15,062 bases of DNA, taken from assembly GCA_964449175.1 (NCBI GenBank), contig CAYUYH010000031.1:1-15062 (forward strand), in the 5' to 3' direction. A program made the position numbers and the translations under genes. This document shows, piece after piece, positions 12,009 to 15,062 of the stretch. Positions within the stretch are counted from its first letter, which is position 1; each line of letters starts with the position of its first letter. The stretch comes from CAYUYH01 sp964449175 (GTDB lineage Bacteria; Planctomycetota; Phycisphaerae; SM23-33). Under the pieces are notes generated by a model that saw only the letters and a program-made list of their open reading frames with translations, had not been told where the DNA came from and did no database searches.

Positions 12009-14300
12009 ATGTGCGCGAACCAGTCAACCGACGCGAGGGTCAGCATCTCAGCCAAGCGACCTGTCCGCAAGCGCAGGCGCTGGCTGCGCGTTCTGCTGGT
12101 CCTCATCTTGCTGTGCGTGGTATTGGCGTATGTCTCACCGTACGTGCTGTCCACCGGCTGGGGCACGTCCCTCGCCCAGCGCATCGCCGACGGGCAGGTG
12201 CGCGGGCGGATCGAGCTTGGCGCGCTCTCGCTGACGTGGCTGGGGCCGTGCGAGGTCCGCGACCTTCGCGTCCTCGACGCCGACGGCAGAGAAGTGCTCG
12301 CCGTGCCATCCGTCCGCTACGACCGCGGGCTGTGGCACGCGATCTGGGCGTGGGAGGATTTCGAGCAGGTGGAGATCGCCTCTCCGTCGGCCGCGCTGTA
12401 CGTCGACGAGCAGGGCCGCGTCTCGCTGTCGCAGGCGTTGGAGCCGACCCGGCCGAGGCGTCCGCGACGGGAGCGACCGCTGCCGGACCCGACCGGCAAG
12501 CTGCTGCTGGACGGCGGAAGCCTGCGGATCGCCGGGCCGGCGGGGCAGACGCACGAGATCACCGACATCCGCCTGAGTTGCAGCCTGAGCACGCTCGATC
12601 ACATCGAGGCGACCTTCGGCTGCTCGATGCCGGGCGGCAAGCCGCTCCGCGGCGAAGTCGCGCTGTTCGGCCTGACGAGGCAGGGCCGGCCGTCGCTTGC
12701 CTCGGCCAGCGGTCACGTCACATTGACCGGCTCGGAGCTGGACATCGCGCCCCTCGCCGCGCTGATCGGCGCCAATGAGCTCGCCGGCCAGGCCGCGATC
12801 GACCTGAACGCCAACCTCGACGACGCCGGCCTGGACGGGCACTGCGACATGAAGCTTCAGGGCCTGGCGCTGCGGGTCGGGCGGGTCCAACTGACCGGCG
12901 AAATCAGCGGCAACTGGCGAGGCGCGGTCGCCGACGCCGGCAAGTTGTCGAAGCTGGCCGGGACGTTCGAGGTGCGCGACCTGGACATGCTGGCCGGCGA
13001 GGTGGGCCTGCGGCAGGACAGCGTGAGAATAGTCCACGACATCTCGCTGGACACCAAGGCCGGCAACATGGACATATCCGCCTTCGCCCTGCGGGCCGCC
13101 CCGCCGCTACTGAGCCTGGAGATGGCTGGGCGGGTCAGCGGCCTGCGCGGCTCGCCGTCGCTGGACCTGGCCGGGCGATACGACGGCTCGTGGGAGCGAA
13201 TGGGGCCGCTGCTTGAGGCACTGGCGCCGCAACTGCGAAGCGTCTTCGCCCCAGCCGGCCAGACCGGAGGCGAGTTCCACATCGCCGGGCCGTTGCACCA
13301 GCCGGACGCCAAGCCGCCATACCGCGGACTGGACGCCGCCGTCGCCGTGGGCTGGGGCTCGGCCAAGGCGTATGACCTCGATCTGGGCCAGGCCAGGCTC
13401 GCGCCGCGGATGAGCGATGCGCGGGTCGTCCTCCCGACGGCTGAGATCGCCGCCGCCGGCGGCACGCTGCGACTGGCCGGCGAGGTCGATCTGCGCGGCG
13501 AGCAGCCCGTCTTCAGCCTGCCCGGCTCGCTGACGCTGCTGCAGGACGTCGAGATCAGCCGGCAGTTCAGCCACGAAGTGCTCAGCCGCGTCAACCCGCT
13601 GTTCGCCGGGCTGGCTGACATCGATGGCAAGGTGTCGCTTGTGGTCGAGGGACTCCGCCTGCCGCTTGGCGAGGATCTGAAGACCGCCGGCGAAGGCAGA
13701 GGCCGGCTGGACCTGAAGCAGATGACCATCCGCCCGGCGGGTTTCCTCGCCAGCCTGCTGACGATCGCCGGCCTGCCAAGCGGCGAGCCGTTGCCAGCGG
13801 CGGCTGAGGGAGTTGACTTCCAGATCGTCGCCGGCGGGATAGCCTACGAGAACTTCACCATCCTCTTTGGCAAGAACTTCGACCTGCGATTTCGCGGCCG
13901 GGTGAACTTCGACGACACGCTCAATCTGATCGTCTCGATACCGGTTCGCTCCGCGCTGCTAAAGCGGCTGGGCGTGACCGGTCCGGCGGCTGAGTACGCG
14001 CGCCTGCTGGAGGGGGCGCGCGTGGAGATTCCCATCTCCGGCACTCGGCTGAGGCCCAGGCTGGACACCTCCGAGGTTGACATCCGTCCGTTGCTCGACA
14101 GGGCGATGAAGGCCCTCCTGGCCGAGCAGGCCATGGGCAGGCTGGAGGACCTGACCCGCCGCGGCGAGGAACCGCCGCCGACCACCCAGCCGGCCGAGGA
14201 GAAGCCCACAACTGCCCCCGCCGGCAAGGCTGAGCCGACGGTCGATGGTCTACTCAGGATTCTGGAAGGCGCGATCGAACAGCGCCAGCGACGGCAGTAG
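12009..14300 (+). CDS. large AsmA-like membrane-anchored envelope protein
   Basis: 763 aa. The start is ATG 12009, with AGGGG 8 nt upstream and a promoter at the right distance; GTG 11973 would add 12 residues. A basic N-terminus (KRPVRKRRR) and one membrane helix (about 25-47, WLRVLLVLILLCVVLAYVS) anchor a long periplasmic part. That part consists of repeated beta-rich segments such as GRIELGALSLTWLGPCEVRD, as in AsmA/TamB-like proteins that bridge the inner and outer membranes and are linked to lipid transport. The region about 601-665 (GVDFQIVAGGIAYENFTILF; GRVNFDDTLNLIVSIPV) resembles the AsmA C-terminal repeat. It ends with a Pro/Thr/Glu linker (about 715-745, PPPTTQPAEEKPTTAPAG) and a short helix. 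The family is assigned by architecture; function is inferred. The next gene is a smaller relative. Confidence 0.7.
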   Translation: MCANQSTDARVSISAKRPVRKRRRWLRVLLVLILLCVVLAYVSPYVLSTGWGTSLAQRIADGQVRGRIELGALSLTWLGPCEVRDLRVLDADGREVLAVPSVRYDRGLWHAIWAWEDFEQVEIASPSAALYVDEQGRVSLSQALEPTRPRRPRRERPLPDPTGKLLLDGGSLRIAGPAGQTHEITDIRLSCSLSTLDHIEATFGCSMPGGKPLRGEVALFGLTRQGRPSLASASGHVTLTGSELDIAPLAALIGANELAGQAAIDLNANLDDAGLDGHCDMKLQGLALRVGRVQLTGEISGNWRGAVADAGKLSKLAGTFEVRDLDMLAGEVGLRQDSVRIVHDISLDTKAGNMDISAFALRAAPPLLSLEMAGRVSGLRGSPSLDLAGRYDGSWERMGPLLEALAPQLRSVFAPAGQTGGEFHIAGPLHQPDAKPPYRGLDAAVAVGWGSAKAYDLDLGQARLAPRMSDARVVLPTAEIAAAGGTLRLAGEVDLRGEQPVFSLPGSLTLLQDVEISRQFSHEVLSRVNPLFAGLADIDGKVSLVVEGLRLPLGEDLKTAGEGRGRLDLKQMTIRPAGFLASLLTIAGLPSGEPLPAAAEGVDFQIVAGGIAYENFTILFGKNFDLRFRGRVNFDDTLNLIVSIPVRSALLKRLGVTGPAAEYARLLEGARVEIPISGTRLRPRLDTSEVDIRPLLDRAMKALLAEQAMGRLEDLTRRGEEPPPTTQPAEEKPTTAPAGKAEPTVDGLLRILEGAIEQRQRRQ

Positions 14301-14319
14301 CCCTTGCGGCGCCGGCGGG

Positions 14320-14358
14320 TATAATGCCTTGGCGCATGTCCGGCCGCCCGCGGCGGCC
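14320..14358 (+). promoter_or_regulatory. -10 box and leader hairpin of the last gene
   Basis: A perfect TATAAT (14320-14325) lies 70 nt before ATG 14395; no -35 is clear. Just downstream GGCCGCC (14342-14348), loop CGC and GGCGGCC (14352-14358) form a 7-bp perfect hairpin, either in the leader or acting as a partial terminator for the preceding gene. Confidence 0.4.
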
Positions 14359-14394
14359 CCAATACGGCGTCATTTCAACCGAAAGGATGCAGTC

Positions 14395-15062
14395 ATGAAG
14401 AAACTGTGGCGGATACTGATTGTGCTGCTGGCCATCGTCATCATCGCGGTGGTCATTGCCTTCATCAGCATCGACGCCGTCGCCAAATACGGCGTGGAGA
14501 AGGGCGGCACGTACGCGATGGGCGTCGAGACCAGACTCGACAGCCTGAAATTGGGCCTGTTCAGCGGCCAACTGACGATGAACGGGCTGCGGGCTGACAA
14601 CCCCGAAGGCTTCTCCGACAATGAGCGATTCCTGACCTCCGGCAAGTTCCACGTGGCCGTCGTGCCACGAAGCCTGCTGTCCGACACCATCGAGGTCAGC
14701 AGGTTCGAGCTGGACGGGCTGGATCTGTACATCGAGCAGCGCGCCAGCGGCAGCAACATCGGCAAGATCCTCGACAACCTCAAGCGCTTCGGCAGCAAGG
14801 ATAAGGAAGAGAAGCCCGAGGGCAAGAAGGTCAAGGTCGATCGCGTCGTGATCAAGAACGTCTCAGCCACGTTCCACCTGCTGCCGGAGGTTTCGCCCAT
14901 GCCGGTGACGGTGAAGGTGCCGGAGATCGTGCTGGAGAACGTCTCATCCGAGGACGCCAGCGGGATTGTCGTCGCCGAGCTGGTAGCGCGGATTCTGCCG
15001 GCGATCCTCCAGAGCGTCCTGGACGCCGGCAAGGGCGCCGTGCCCGGTGAGTTCCTGAACAC
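14395..15062 (+). CDS. AsmA-like protein, N-terminal part (runs off the window)
   Basis: 222 complete codons are visible with no stop. ATG 14395 has AAAGGA 7 nt upstream. An N-terminal membrane helix (about 3-26, KLWRILIVLLAIVIIAVVIA) is followed by the sequence typical of AsmA-family N-termini: GVETRLDSLKLGLFSGQLTM (48-67), then NGLRADNPEGF, containing the NPxGF motif. FHVAVVPRSLLSDTIEVSRF (90-109) and ELDGLDLYIEQRASGSNI (110-127) continue the pattern. A Lys/Glu-rich stretch (about 137-153) interrupts it before KVDRVVIKNVSATF. Probably a periplasmic envelope-assembly protein anchored in the inner membrane. It follows another AsmA-like gene on the same strand by 94 bases, with its own possible -10 box. 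Confidence 0.75.
   Translation, partial: MKKLWRILIVLLAIVIIAVVIAFISIDAVAKYGVEKGGTYAMGVETRLDSLKLGLFSGQLTMNGLRADNPEGFSDNERFLTSGKFHVAVVPRSLLSDTIEVSRFELDGLDLYIEQRASGSNIGKILDNLKRFGSKDKEEKPEGKKVKVDRVVIKNVSATFHLLPEVSPMPVTVKVPEIVLENVSSEDASGIVVAELVARILPAILQSVLDAGKGAVPGEFLN

Noticed and set aside
12135..13037. 300-codon open frame on the minus strand inside the AsmA-like gene
   Set aside because: No start context or family pattern; the plus-strand frame is continuous with a membrane helix and AsmA-like repeats.

Overview
The window (about 15 kb, GC-rich, strong G/C bias at third codon positions) looks like chromosomal DNA of a Gram-negative-type bacterium, most likely a planctomycete of the Phycisphaerae kind. 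The reasons are three PEP-CTERM surface proteins, dockerin-like GDxNGDG repeats in a secreted lyase, a CMP-KDO synthetase (KDO/LPS biosynthesis), a GspF-type secretion protein and AsmA-type envelope proteins. The lineage is inferred from gene content; no marker gene such as rRNA is present.

Left part (1-7726), secreted and surface proteins: a short two-domain GspF/PilC protein (minus). Then a pectate-lyase-like beta-helix protein carrying Ca-binding repeats, a beta-repeat region, two dockerin-like repeats and a PEP-CTERM anchor (plus). Next come a 291-nt structured leader and a PEP-CTERM protein with a papain/C39-like cysteine peptidase fold (plus). Facing these is a 645-residue PEP-CTERM protein with autotransporter-like beta repeats (minus). 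All three PEP-CTERM proteins have Sec-type signal peptides, so they should be exported by Sec and sorted by an exosortase encoded elsewhere.

Middle part (7727-10318): tatA (plus) and tatC (minus) lie tail to tail instead of in the usual operon, separated by two hairpins. They are followed by a 79-aa protein of unknown function and a XerC/D tyrosine recombinase (both plus).

Right part (10319-15062), housekeeping and envelope: kdsB and efp run leftwards. A divergent promoter region separates efp from a large AsmA-like membrane-anchored protein, followed by a second AsmA-like gene that runs off the right edge. The EF-P has a non-canonical loop at the site that is normally modified.

No rRNA, tRNA, CRISPR array, insertion sequence or prophage gene was seen. 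The least explained element is the leader at 3986-4276. It has a good -10 box, several hairpins and an exact 11-nt repeat, one copy in the loop of each of two hairpins. It may be a cis-regulatory RNA or a small RNA that controls a surface protease.
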